From assembly GCF_900316465.1 (NCBI RefSeq), contig NZ_ONDD01000035.1:1-22717 (forward strand): a DNA stretch of 22,717 nt, in the 5' to 3' direction. The DNA is from an uncultured Fibrobacter sp. GTDB lineage: Bacteria; Fibrobacterota; Fibrobacteria; Fibrobacterales; Fibrobacteraceae. Of this stretch, positions 7,459 to 14,899 are shown one piece after another; the first letter of the stretch is position 1, and the number at the start of each line of letters is the position of its first letter. A model generated the notes under the pieces. It was not told the origin of the DNA, did no database searches, and saw only the letters and a program-made list of their open reading frames with translations. The position numbers and the translations under genes are program-made.

Positions 7459-8058
7459 TTAGAATTTCGGGTAGCCGTCCTTGAGACTTTCGTCGTAGTG
7501 GGCGCGTTCTCCGCCGATGAATTTCGGGCGGGTGCGGGCCGCAATCAGGATTGCCTTGCCGACATGAGTTTGCTGCATGTGCAGGGGAACGGCGACTTCT
7601 TTCAGGTGCATGCCGATAAGCGTGCCGCCGATGTCGAGGCCTGCGTTTGCCTTGATATGCTCGAGGGCAACGGGATGCTCGAATGCTCCGTAGCAGGCGG
7701 TGGCGAACGAGCCCCCGGCCTTGGGTTGCGGAACTACGTTTACAATTTCGGCGTTCGGCACGGCCGCGCGCTCAATGATGATGGCGCGGTTTAGGTGCTC
7801 GCAGCACTGCGCAGCAATGTAGATGCCGAGTGGTTTGAATACAGACTGCAAACCCTCGAAAATGGCCTTGCCAACTTCGGGCACAGAATGGCTACCGATG
7901 TCGTTTCCGAGAGTGGAACTCGTGCTGCAACCGATAACCACGATATTGCCTGCCGTGAGGCGGGCCTTTTCGACAACTTCTTTCGCGGCGTTTTGTGCGT
8001 CGTTACGAATTTGTTCGACAAGGTTCTTGTCGTCTATTTCGTATGTAATACCAGCCAT
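7459..8058 (-). CDS. YwlG/UPF0340 family protein (TIGR01440)
   Basis: A 199-residue soluble protein recognisable as the TIGR01440/DUF436 family, known from Bacillus subtilis YwlG, of unknown biochemical role. Family hallmarks are GCSTS (43-47) followed by GNDIG, CCEHLNRA (85-92) and DIGGTLIGMH (142-151); it is full length. The start ATG is preceded by AAAGGATATAAC, a good ribosome-binding site. The gene lies 69 bases downstream of guaA on the same strand, but a strong intrinsic terminator separates them and ends only 16 bases before this start codon. Transcription therefore needs guaA read-through or a promoter overlapping the terminator. No functional link to guanine synthesis can be shown from sequence alone. 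Confidence 0.9.
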   Translation of the reverse strand: MAGITYEIDDKNLVEQIRNDAQNAAKEVVEKARLTAGNIVVIGCSTSSTLGNDIGSHSVPEVGKAIFEGLQSVFKPLGIYIAAQCCEHLNRAIIIERAAVPNAEIVNVVPQPKAGGSFATACYGAFEHPVALEHIKANAGLDIGGTLIGMHLKEVAVPLHMQQTHVGKAILIAARTRPKFIGGERAHYDESLKDGYPKF

Positions 8059-8074
8059 GTTATATCCTTTTTTG

Positions 8075-8098
8075 AAAAAAGCCCGAATGAATTCGGGC
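8075..8098 (-). terminator. Intrinsic terminator of guaA
   Basis: A perfect stem GCCCGAAT/ATTCGGGC (8081-8098) with a two-base centre (in practice a 4-6 base loop), followed on the minus strand by six T (8080-8075). It lies 29 bases after the guaA stop codon and immediately upstream of the ribosome-binding site of the ywlG-like gene. Confidence 0.82.
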
Positions 8099-8127
8099 GT
8101 AAAAAGGAGTGGGCTTTCGTTAAAAAA

Positions 8128-9963
8128 TTATTCCCACTCGATAGTTCCGGGCGGCTTATGCGTTACGTCGTACCACAGGCTGCCTGCGCCTTCGGCTTCG
8201 AACTTGCGCCAGAGTCCGGCGAGCATTCCCTGGTCGATTTCGGCGAAGTTTGCGGTCATGGCTTCGGTGGAGTTCACCGGGCGCATCACGATGCAGGGCT
8301 TGTTTGCCGTACGGAGCGGAACGAGAACCACCGGCATCTGCCAAATCTTTTCGTACAAGTCGTTGGCCTGCAAGAATTCAGTACAAATGTTGTCGAACTT
8401 GCGGAGCGTGTCGAAGTTTTCGCGGGTAGCGTACTGTTCGACAAGCTTCGGGTCTTCGTCGGCGACGCTACCAATTTGGTAGATGACACGGTTGATAGCC
8501 TTGAAACGGTTGGCAAGTTCGGTAGAGAACTTTTCGCAATCCTTCCAGCTGAGGCCCTGAGTCGTGATGAGGAACGGCTGTGCGTAAGTACGGCCGTCTC
8601 CCTGCACGCCCACGCTCTTGATGGGGAGCATGCGACCTGCTATGTTGTTTGCCTTCAGGTAGTCGGCGAGGCTGTTGCCAGCGGTGTCCTTCACGTCTTC
8701 GAACTTGACCATGTCATCGGAGAGCTTGCCTTCGCTGCAGAGCAGACGAACGCCGAGGCCCGGCCCCGGGAACGGGTGACGCCACACGAGGTTGTGCGGA
8801 ATGCCCAGTTCTTCGCCGAGGGCGCGAACTTCGTCCTTGTACAGGTCGGCGAGCGGTTCGAGTACGAGGCCCTTTTCCATGAGGTCCAAAACTTCCTGCA
8901 CGCGGTTGTGGTGCGTCTTGATCTTGTCGGCATTCTTGGTGCCGCCGCTTTCGATGGTGTCGGGGTAGATGGTTCCCTGAGCCATCATCCACTGGTTCGG
9001 ATCAAGGTTGAGCTTTGCCATTTCCTCGTCCTTCACCGTCAAGAATTCCTTACCGATGATGCCGCGCTTGGTTTCGGGCGCAGTCACGCCCTTGAGCTTT
9101 GCGAGGAAGTGTTCGCTGGCGTCGCGCACCTTCAGGTTGTTCATGCCTTCCTTGGTGAGGAAGTCCATAATTTTCTGGGATTCGCCGAGGCGCATCATGC
9201 CGTTGTCCACGTGCAAGCCTAGGACCTTTTCCGGTCCGAGCACGCGGTTCAGGAGCACGAATGCTACGGTGGAGTCCACGCCGCCGGACACGAGCAGGAA
9301 CACCTTGCGGTCCTTGACCTGGTCCTTGATTCTCTGCGTGATGAGCGGCAGGTAGCTCTTCATGTTCCAAGTCTTCTTCGCGCCCGTGAAGTCGATGAAG
9401 TTTTCGAGCAACTTCATACCGAACTTACTGTGCGTGACTTCGGGGTGGAACTGGATGCCAAAAATCTGGCGTTCGGGCTTGTCGCTATCGAAAGCAACAG
9501 CGGCGATTTCGCAGTCCTTGGTGCTGGCCACAATCTTGTAGCCCTTGGGGAGCTTCGTCACCTGGTCGCCGTGGCTCATCCACATGGGGCTAGCCTTCGG
9601 AAGGTCCTTCAAAATCGGGCACTTTTCGTCGCCCACAATCAGGTCGGCAATGCCGTATTCCTTGACCTTGCCCGGTTCAACGTGACCGCCCAACTGCTGG
9701 GCGATGAGCTGGTGACCGTAGCAGATGCCGAGCTTCGGCACCGGGAGGTCCAAAATTTCGGGATTGTATTCCGGGGCGTCGGCCGCGTACACGCTGGAGG
9801 GGCCGCCACTGTAAATGATTCCCTTCACGCCTTCCAGCTCAGAGACCGGGGCGGCGGGGGAGTGAATTTCGGTAAACACGCCCAAGCGGCGCACGCGGTT
9901 AGCAATCAGGTGGGCGTACTGCCCGCCAAAGTCCAAAACGGCAATCGTATCAACGTTCTTCAT
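8128..9963 (-). CDS. guaA: GMP synthase, glutamine-hydrolysing
   Basis: GuaA amidates XMP to GMP using glutamine and ATP. From the ATG at 9963 the product is 611 residues; the frame extends three codons upstream to a TTG that I do not favour. The N-terminal class I glutamine amidotransferase domain has DFGGQY (11-16), the nucleophile Cys81 in GICYGHQ, and His173/Glu175 in FHPEVTHS. The ATP-pyrophosphatase domain follows with the P-loop SGGVDST (226-232), and the C-terminal dimerisation domain has HPFPGPGLGVR and ends PPGTIEWE. It is about 85 residues longer than the usual bacterial enzyme (about 525). The extra length lies after HPFPGPG, as in the longer GMP synthases of eukaryotes and some bacteria. 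Transcription starts in the AT-rich gap shared with the subtilisin-fold gene and ends at the 8075-8098 terminator. Confidence 0.97.
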   Translation of the reverse strand: MKNVDTIAVLDFGGQYAHLIANRVRRLGVFTEIHSPAAPVSELEGVKGIIYSGGPSSVYAADAPEYNPEILDLPVPKLGICYGHQLIAQQLGGHVEPGKVKEYGIADLIVGDEKCPILKDLPKASPMWMSHGDQVTKLPKGYKIVASTKDCEIAAVAFDSDKPERQIFGIQFHPEVTHSKFGMKLLENFIDFTGAKKTWNMKSYLPLITQRIKDQVKDRKVFLLVSGGVDSTVAFVLLNRVLGPEKVLGLHVDNGMMRLGESQKIMDFLTKEGMNNLKVRDASEHFLAKLKGVTAPETKRGIIGKEFLTVKDEEMAKLNLDPNQWMMAQGTIYPDTIESGGTKNADKIKTHHNRVQEVLDLMEKGLVLEPLADLYKDEVRALGEELGIPHNLVWRHPFPGPGLGVRLLCSEGKLSDDMVKFEDVKDTAGNSLADYLKANNIAGRMLPIKSVGVQGDGRTYAQPFLITTQGLSWKDCEKFSTELANRFKAINRVIYQIGSVADEDPKLVEQYATRENFDTLRKFDNICTEFLQANDLYEKIWQMPVVLVPLRTANKPCIVMRPVNSTEAMTANFAEIDQGMLAGLWRKFEAEGAGSLWYDVTHKPPGTIEWE

Positions 9964-10278
9964 ACGTGCCAAAAATAGAAAAATTTGGCGATAATTAGGA
10001 TTTTGGGTGCCTAAAAGGGCTTTTTTGGAGCCATGAAATGGAAGGTGTGATTCTTGGAGGGGTGGTCAGTATGTTTTTGAGGTGAAAGAGAGATGGCCTG
10101 TGTTTTTTTAAGTAGGTAAAATTAATGAAATATAATTTGTATGACAAATGTTGTATAAGGTAAAACATAGCAAAAATAAAGCATTTGCCTAATATAAAAA
10201 GTTTGTTTGATATATTTTTGATAAAGTATAACAAAATTATATTTTGTCTACACACCATTACAAACAAAGGATGTAGAA
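9964..10278. other. AT-rich intergenic region between divergent guaA and the subtilisin-fold gene
   Basis: These 315 bases hold no convincing gene. A minus-strand frame across 9995-10312 encodes an improbable hydrophobic, low-complexity product. The region is much more AT-rich than the flanking housekeeping genes and must carry two divergent promoters. I find no tRNA or clear structured RNA. Confidence 0.6.
10203..10232 (+). promoter_or_regulatory. Candidate promoter for the subtilisin-fold gene
   Basis: TTGTTT (10203-10208) and TATAAC (10227-10232) are separated by 18 bases, about 46 bases before the start codon. Each hexamer is an imperfect match and the region is AT-rich, so other pairs are possible. 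The downstream ribosome-binding site AAAGGA is clear. Confidence 0.35.
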
Positions 10279-12171
10279 ATGAAAAAACAATACTTAGCTT
10301 TGCTTGCTGCAAGTTGCGTAGCGGTAAATGCTGCTGATGTCAATTACGATTTGCTCGGTCGTAAGAATAGCAAAATGAACTCTCCGATGGTCTATAAAGA
10401 CATAGACTATTCCAAGATGAAAAAAAGTGAAGAACAGACGATTAGTTCTTCTTTAGGGAACCATGCCTTGACAAAACGAGCTTCGGGCACTAAAAACGCT
10501 AAAGCAATTGTTGGAAAATTTGGTCCAGGAGGTTATGCGTTTAGCGATTGTGGTAATTTAATGACGGGTGTGGCTTGTGGTGAATCTGTAACTGTTGGAC
10601 GCTATGATGGAAAAAGTGTAAATTCATATCTAAATAAAGCAAATAAAAAATTTATCAAAGTTTCTGTTGATAATAGAGATTTGCCTTCGTCCTATCAATA
10701 TGCTTCAGAAGCTGGTCCTTCAAGAAGTTATTTAAGTGGGTATTACATGCAAGAAACGCCTTATGTAGTGCCAAGCCCCTACCCAGTAGAAGCTTCTCCT
10801 TATGAAAGTAACAAGACTATTAAGTATTATCCGTATTTTGGCTTGTACGATTATGCATACAGTGGTTGGTTAAACAATAGTAATGTCGGCGTTTATCTAT
10901 CAGAAGAGGGGCTTCCGACGAGGTTGAATCCTGCAATGTCCTATGCTCCGTTCTTTATTGCAGATGATAAACCGATGGATGTTTTCAATTCGATGATCGG
11001 GTTTGAAATGCGAGCATCGAAGATGTATAGAGCTCTTGAACTTACTTCTTTGAAATCTAGATTTTTTGTTTCCAAAACCCGTCCTTCAAATCCTTCTACG
11101 ACAACGCCCCAGATATATATGGGGCTTCATGCGGATGGGGGCACTCCTACGAAAAAATATTCTTCTGCTGCAAAGACTTTGGACAACTACATATATGACA
11201 ATCGTACTGTCGAAATTGTTGGTGCAGGCAATAAATCTACCAAGGGTGTGGGCGGAAAAGCCCTTGCTGCAAATGCCATTACCGTGGGTGCGATTGATCC
11301 GTTTACCAATAAAGCGACTGGGTATTCAGCTGGTTGCAAGGAACGTCCTTGTTATGAAACGTTTTATAAACCAGAATTCATGAATTATTCGCATTACTAT
11401 TTTGATTTCCCGAATTTGCCTGAATATAGCAGAACGTATACAAAGGGCGGTAATTATTATGAATACAAGCCGCTCTATGATGGTACAGAAGCGGCTGCAG
11501 CGCTTACGGCGGGTATGGTTTCTAATATGTTGTCGACTAATGAATTTTATAGGTGGCACCCGGAAGTCGTGAAGGCTGTGGCGTTAAATACATGGCAACG
11601 GAAAGGGAATGCGGATACAAGATTAATTAGGTACGATGATCTTGTGTTTAATCAAAGTGATGAAAATAATAGGCATTTTTCCTACTATTTTATTGGGGAT
11701 GTCAATACTTTGATGAAAGAATATAAGGATAGTCCTAATAAAACTGATATTTTTTGCTTGTCATCCTGCAAAGAGATTAGAATTGATTTCTCTAGAAACG
11801 ATCTTATTCCAAATGCTGATGCTAGAGGTTTTGATGGATTTAATGTTTCTATCGCGTGGTTAAATAGCGGAAACGATATTTATAACCTTGGTGGTATCCC
11901 GCAAAAATTCGAAATTGAAGTGTTTTCGAGATGGGGAAATCCAAATATGTCTACTAGTTTAAGTCATAATGCAGAACGCATTGTATCTTCTCGTGGTGGA
12001 TATAGTGAAAATCGGGAAGAAAATCCATTCAAGACTATTCGCGTTGGTGGCTTTTATCAAGACTACAATAAAGATTTTACGCTTCGCATAGTCCTTACAG
12101 ACGAAGATTCTCGTGCCGAAAACTATGGTCAGATGGTCTTAGGTCTAGATATCCAGCCGATTCTTAAATAG
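10279..12171 (+). CDS. Secreted subtilisin-fold (S8-like) protein lacking the catalytic triad; probable pseudo-protease
   Basis: A 630-residue protein with a signal peptide (MKKQYLALLAASCVAVNA) and a good ribosome-binding site. The region of about residues 200-440 follows the S8 layout: VGVYLSEEG (203-211) where VxVxDTG is expected; LDNYIYDNRTVEIVGAGN (301-318) with the oxyanion-hole Asn318; ANAITVGAID (331-340); and DGTEAAAALTAGMV (401-414) where GTSxAxPxxxG is expected, followed by HPEVVKAVALNTW. The nucleophile position is Glu404 (GAA), the Asp position is Glu209, and no HGTxVAG-like histidine motif is visible. Proteolysis by the normal mechanism is therefore not expected. The C-terminal 190 residues look like a beta-sandwich. 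The gene is clearly more AT-rich than its neighbours, suggesting acquisition or different selection. It may be a binding or structural protein. The fold call rests on motifs only. Confidence 0.7.
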   Translation: MKKQYLALLAASCVAVNAADVNYDLLGRKNSKMNSPMVYKDIDYSKMKKSEEQTISSSLGNHALTKRASGTKNAKAIVGKFGPGGYAFSDCGNLMTGVACGESVTVGRYDGKSVNSYLNKANKKFIKVSVDNRDLPSSYQYASEAGPSRSYLSGYYMQETPYVVPSPYPVEASPYESNKTIKYYPYFGLYDYAYSGWLNNSNVGVYLSEEGLPTRLNPAMSYAPFFIADDKPMDVFNSMIGFEMRASKMYRALELTSLKSRFFVSKTRPSNPSTTTPQIYMGLHADGGTPTKKYSSAAKTLDNYIYDNRTVEIVGAGNKSTKGVGGKALAANAITVGAIDPFTNKATGYSAGCKERPCYETFYKPEFMNYSHYYFDFPNLPEYSRTYTKGGNYYEYKPLYDGTEAAAALTAGMVSNMLSTNEFYRWHPEVVKAVALNTWQRKGNADTRLIRYDDLVFNQSDENNRHFSYYFIGDVNTLMKEYKDSPNKTDIFCLSSCKEIRIDFSRNDLIPNADARGFDGFNVSIAWLNSGNDIYNLGGIPQKFEIEVFSRWGNPNMSTSLSHNAERIVSSRGGYSENREENPFKTIRVGGFYQDYNKDFTLRIVLTDEDSRAENYGQMVLGLDIQPILK

Positions 12172-12195
12172 TAGTGTTTCTTTGTCTTTAAGACG

Positions 12196-12223
12196 AAAAC
12201 GACCGGGATTTCCCGGTCGTTTT
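12196..12223. terminator. Bidirectional terminator between the subtilisin-fold gene and pepA
   Basis: A 12-base-pair perfect stem AAAACGACCGGG / CCCGGTCGTTTT with loop ATTT, flanked by A-rich and T-rich tracts on both sides. It lies 24 bases after the plus-strand stop and 24 bases after the minus-strand pepA stop, serving both convergent genes. Confidence 0.9.
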
Positions 12224-12247
12224 TCATTGTATAAAAGTACTGTACGA

Positions 12248-13714
12248 TTATTCGTTGCAGGCCATTTCGCGGGCAAGCTGGATAAGCGTCTGCACGCCAA
12301 ATCCGGTAGCGCCGTATTCCGTGTACTTCCAAGCCTTGGTCACGAATGCCGTACCGGCGATGTCCCAGTGTGTCCAGGCGGTGTTTTCGGGCACGAATTC
12401 CTGGAGGAAGAGTGCTGCAGAGATGGCGCCAGCGTCGCTTCCCGTATTCTTGAGGTCGGCGAACTTGTCCTTGAGGGCGTCGGCGTATTCTTCTTCGAGC
12501 GGCATGCTCCAGAACTTTTCGCAGCAGGCTTCGCCGCAGTTAATCACCTTCAGGCCAAGGTCATCGTCATTGCTGAAGAATCCCGTGACGGCGTAACCGA
12601 GGGCACGGACCATGGCGCCCGTAAGGGTGGCAAGGTCCACGATGTGGGTGGCACCGATTTCGCCGGCTTCGGCAAGTCCGTCGCTGAGAACCAGACGGCC
12701 TTCGGCGTCGGTGTTGTCGACCATGACGGTCTTGCCGTTCTTGGCGGTAAAGATATCACCTGGGAGAACCGACTGATTGCCGATTGCATTTTCGGCGAGG
12801 CAGCAGACGGCGCTCACGCGAATCGGGAGCTTGAGGGTGGCGATAGCCTGGATGGCGGCGAGCGCGGTCGCAGCACCACTCATGTCGCTAATCATTTCGG
12901 GCATGGATTTAGGCGGTTTCAGGCAGAGGCCGCCGGTATCAAACGTGAGACCCTTGCCGACAATCACCAAGTGGTCCTTGGAAGTGCGCTTTGCGGGCTT
13001 GTATTCAAGCGTAATCATGTGCGGCTCGTGAGAGCTGCCCTTGCCGACGGTCACATGGCCCATGAAGCCTTCCTTTTCGAGCTGCTTCATGTTGCGGACC
13101 TTGATGCTCAAGCCTTCGGTGTACTTGGCAACTGTCTTGGCGCGTTCCACGAATTCGGCGGGGTAGAGGTCGGCGGCACAAGTGTTAATCAAGTTCTTGG
13201 CGAGCGTCACGGCCTTCTGTTCCACGGCAACATCTTCGGCAATTTTCTTGAAATCCTTGACATGTTCACCGGCGACGATTTCATAGGTCACCTGGAAGTT
13301 CTGCTTTTGCTTGCTTTTGTAGGCGTCAAACTTGTAGTCAGCGTAATGCAGACCGTGCAAAATGGCCTTGAACTGTTCGTCGGCAGCATCGGCCAGGAAC
13401 AGGCTCACGGTGGCAATCTGTTTTTTCATGGCGCGCTTGGCCAAGCGGTAGGCTGCCATACGCAGGTGGTCGAGGGCAGAAAGTCCGCGTTCCTTGGCTG
13501 CGTCCACAAAGAAGGTGTTGCAACCGTCAATTTCGAGGTATTCGAGGTCTTCAAAAGGGCCGTCGTTCATGCCGTTGAGTACCGATTCTACTTGGGAAAG
13601 GGCTGCATCGGAGAGCTCCTTGGAAAACTGGATAGACTGCTTGACAAAAAAGAGGGCGTATGCCTTATTGTCGGTGTTTTTGAGATTTTCAGAGGAAACG
13701 ATATTCAGATTCAT
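12248..13714 (-). CDS. pepA: Leucyl aminopeptidase (M17 family)
   Basis: A cytosolic di-metal aminopeptidase that removes N-terminal residues from peptides. I take the ATG at 13714 (488 residues, MNLNIVSS); the frame extends two codons upstream to a TTG. The C-terminal catalytic domain carries all M17 landmarks: VGKGLTFDTGGLCLKP (from 252; metal ligands Lys254 and Asp259), DMSGAA (277-282, metal ligand Asp277), and the signature NTDAEGRL (334-341, with Asp336, Glu338 and the catalytic Arg340). The N-terminal domain (about 1-165) is less conserved, as is usual for the family. Length is typical (about 500). The ribosome-binding site is weak. It is monocistronic, convergent with the subtilisin-fold gene and divergent from the beta-barrel gene at 13850. 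Confidence 0.96.
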   Translation of the reverse strand: MNLNIVSSENLKNTDNKAYALFFVKQSIQFSKELSDAALSQVESVLNGMNDGPFEDLEYLEIDGCNTFFVDAAKERGLSALDHLRMAAYRLAKRAMKKQIATVSLFLADAADEQFKAILHGLHYADYKFDAYKSKQKQNFQVTYEIVAGEHVKDFKKIAEDVAVEQKAVTLAKNLINTCAADLYPAEFVERAKTVAKYTEGLSIKVRNMKQLEKEGFMGHVTVGKGSSHEPHMITLEYKPAKRTSKDHLVIVGKGLTFDTGGLCLKPPKSMPEMISDMSGAATALAAIQAIATLKLPIRVSAVCCLAENAIGNQSVLPGDIFTAKNGKTVMVDNTDAEGRLVLSDGLAEAGEIGATHIVDLATLTGAMVRALGYAVTGFFSNDDDLGLKVINCGEACCEKFWSMPLEEEYADALKDKFADLKNTGSDAGAISAALFLQEFVPENTAWTHWDIAGTAFVTKAWKYTEYGATGFGVQTLIQLAREMACNE

Positions 13715-13795
13715 GCCCAAAATGTAGTAAAACTGGGGGCGTAGGCGGTTCTGTCTGCGTAAATTGCCGTCTAGTCGCTTTTTTTATCAATTTTT

Positions 13796-13824
13796 TTGCA
13801 AACTATATGAAAAAATGCTATAAT
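13796..13824 (+). promoter_or_regulatory. Strong sigma-70-like promoter for the beta-barrel/antiporter unit
   Basis: TTGCAA (13796-13801) and a perfect TATAAT (13819-13824) are separated by exactly 17 bases. The start codon at 13850 is 26 bases downstream, with GGAGG between, which gives a compact and efficient initiation region. Confidence 0.75.
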
Positions 13825-13849
13825 GAAGTTGTAAAAAATGGAGGTTCAA

Positions 13850-14896
13850 ATGAATCGTAAAATCACTGGTATTCTTAGCGTTCTTGCCCTTTCGGCATTT
13901 ACCTTTGCTCAGGAACCCGCTGCAGCTACTGCAGCTCCCGCCGCTTCCGCTCCTGCCGCTGCTCCGGCCGAAGAAGCCGCTCCTGTTGCTGTCCGTGGTG
14001 CCGATGCCGCAGCTCCGGCTGCAGCCCCTGCTGAACAAGCTGCTCCCGCAGCTGTTGCTGCAACACCTGTCGCACCTGCAGAAGAACCTGTCGCAGAACC
14101 TGCTGTCGTTGTAGCCCCGAAGGCTGTTCGTGGTGCTGACGATGCCGATAAGACCGCCGCATCTGCTAAAGCAGTTGAACAGTTCCGCGATGCAAGAAAC
14201 ACCGTTTATTACGAAACCGTTTATACCCGTGAAGATGGCGTTCCCGTTCGTACCGTTTATGTCGCTGAACGCGAAGGCAAGGACACCGTTACTCTCGACG
14301 AACTCAGGGGCCTTTACCCGATGAAGTTCAAAATCGGTGCCCGCGGTTCTGTGGGTGCCTACCAGCTGGCCGGTAACGATTGGGACAGCGACCAGTACAA
14401 TGGCATTAGCTGGAGAGCTGGTCTCATGTCGATCATCCCGTTGAATACCTACACGATGGGTATCAAGCTCGGTGTTCTTTATGAACAGAGCAAGGCTAGC
14501 GAATCTTACTACATTAACGAAGTGCCGACGAACTTCAGATTCTCCCAGAAGAAGATTGATGTGCCGGTTCTCTTTACCTTCAAGTCTGCTACTTCTAGAA
14601 TTTTCTTTGACCTTGGTGTAGAAATGTCTGTTCCGCTTACGGACGATCTTCGCGTTTCTTATACCGACTCGAATGATAAAAAGCATTCTAACAAGATTGA
14701 CTTGATGGACGAATACCGTTCTAGTTTGGACTGCGCTTTCGTCTTTGGTTTCTCCGTGTTGGCGAACGAATACCTCTCGCTCGACATTGTGGCTAACCTT
14801 GGCGTGTCCGACTTGTACGACGGTCATCTCAAGTACATGAACATGAACCTGGATGCCTCTTCGCTGAATCTGGGAATTACTGTCTATCCGTTCTAA
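13850..14896 (+). CDS. Outer-membrane beta-barrel protein with Ala/Pro-rich periplasmic linker
   Basis: I choose the ATG at 13850 (348 residues) because GGAGG ends five bases upstream; the frame also contains an ATG at 13838 that overlaps this site. Residues 1-20 are a signal peptide ending FTFA-QEP. Residues about 21-92 are an extreme Ala/Pro/Glu linker in which VRGAD occurs at 48-52 and again at 93-97. From about residue 158 alternating hydrophobic strands (FKIGARGSVGAY, WRAGLMSII, MGIKLGVLYE) continue to the C-terminus, which ends GITVYPF with the terminal aromatic typical of barrel proteins. It resembles the broad PorT/OMP_b-brl class of eight-strand-like barrels; I cannot name the family more precisely. 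The linker could span the periplasm or peptidoglycan. Only three bases separate it from the next gene. Confidence 0.8.
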   Translation: MNRKITGILSVLALSAFTFAQEPAAATAAPAASAPAAAPAEEAAPVAVRGADAAAPAAAPAEQAAPAAVAATPVAPAEEPVAEPAVVVAPKAVRGADDADKTAASAKAVEQFRDARNTVYYETVYTREDGVPVRTVYVAEREGKDTVTLDELRGLYPMKFKIGARGSVGAYQLAGNDWDSDQYNGISWRAGLMSIIPLNTYTMGIKLGVLYEQSKASESYYINEVPTNFRFSQKKIDVPVLFTFKSATSRIFFDLGVEMSVPLTDDLRVSYTDSNDKKHSNKIDLMDEYRSSLDCAFVFGFSVLANEYLSLDIVANLGVSDLYDGHLKYMNMNLDASSLNLGITVYPF

Positions 14897-14899
14897 TAT

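Noticed and set aside
7795..9222. Long plus-strand open frame (475 codons) opposite guaA and the ywlG-like gene
   Set aside because: It spans two real genes and their terminator on the other strand, and the product has no recognisable domain.
9995..10312. Minus-strand frame of 105 codons in the AT-rich gap upstream of the subtilisin-fold gene
   Set aside because: Low-complexity hydrophobic sequence over promoter DNA, overlapping the start of a real gene, with no ribosome-binding site.
12182..13744. Long plus-strand open frame (520 codons) opposite pepA
   Set aside because: It starts within the bidirectional terminator and mirrors the M17 gene; shadow frame.
13910..14110. GCxGCx-rich repetitive DNA as a possible mobile or satellite repeat
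   Set aside because: The repetition is explained by an Ala/Pro-coding linker in an intact reading frame.
13787..14827. Minus-strand frame with Ser/Cys/Gly-rich, repetitive product opposite the Ala/Pro linker barrel gene
   Set aside because: The apparent Cys-rich repeat is the reverse complement of the GCx-rich Ala/Pro linker, not a true cysteine-rich protein.
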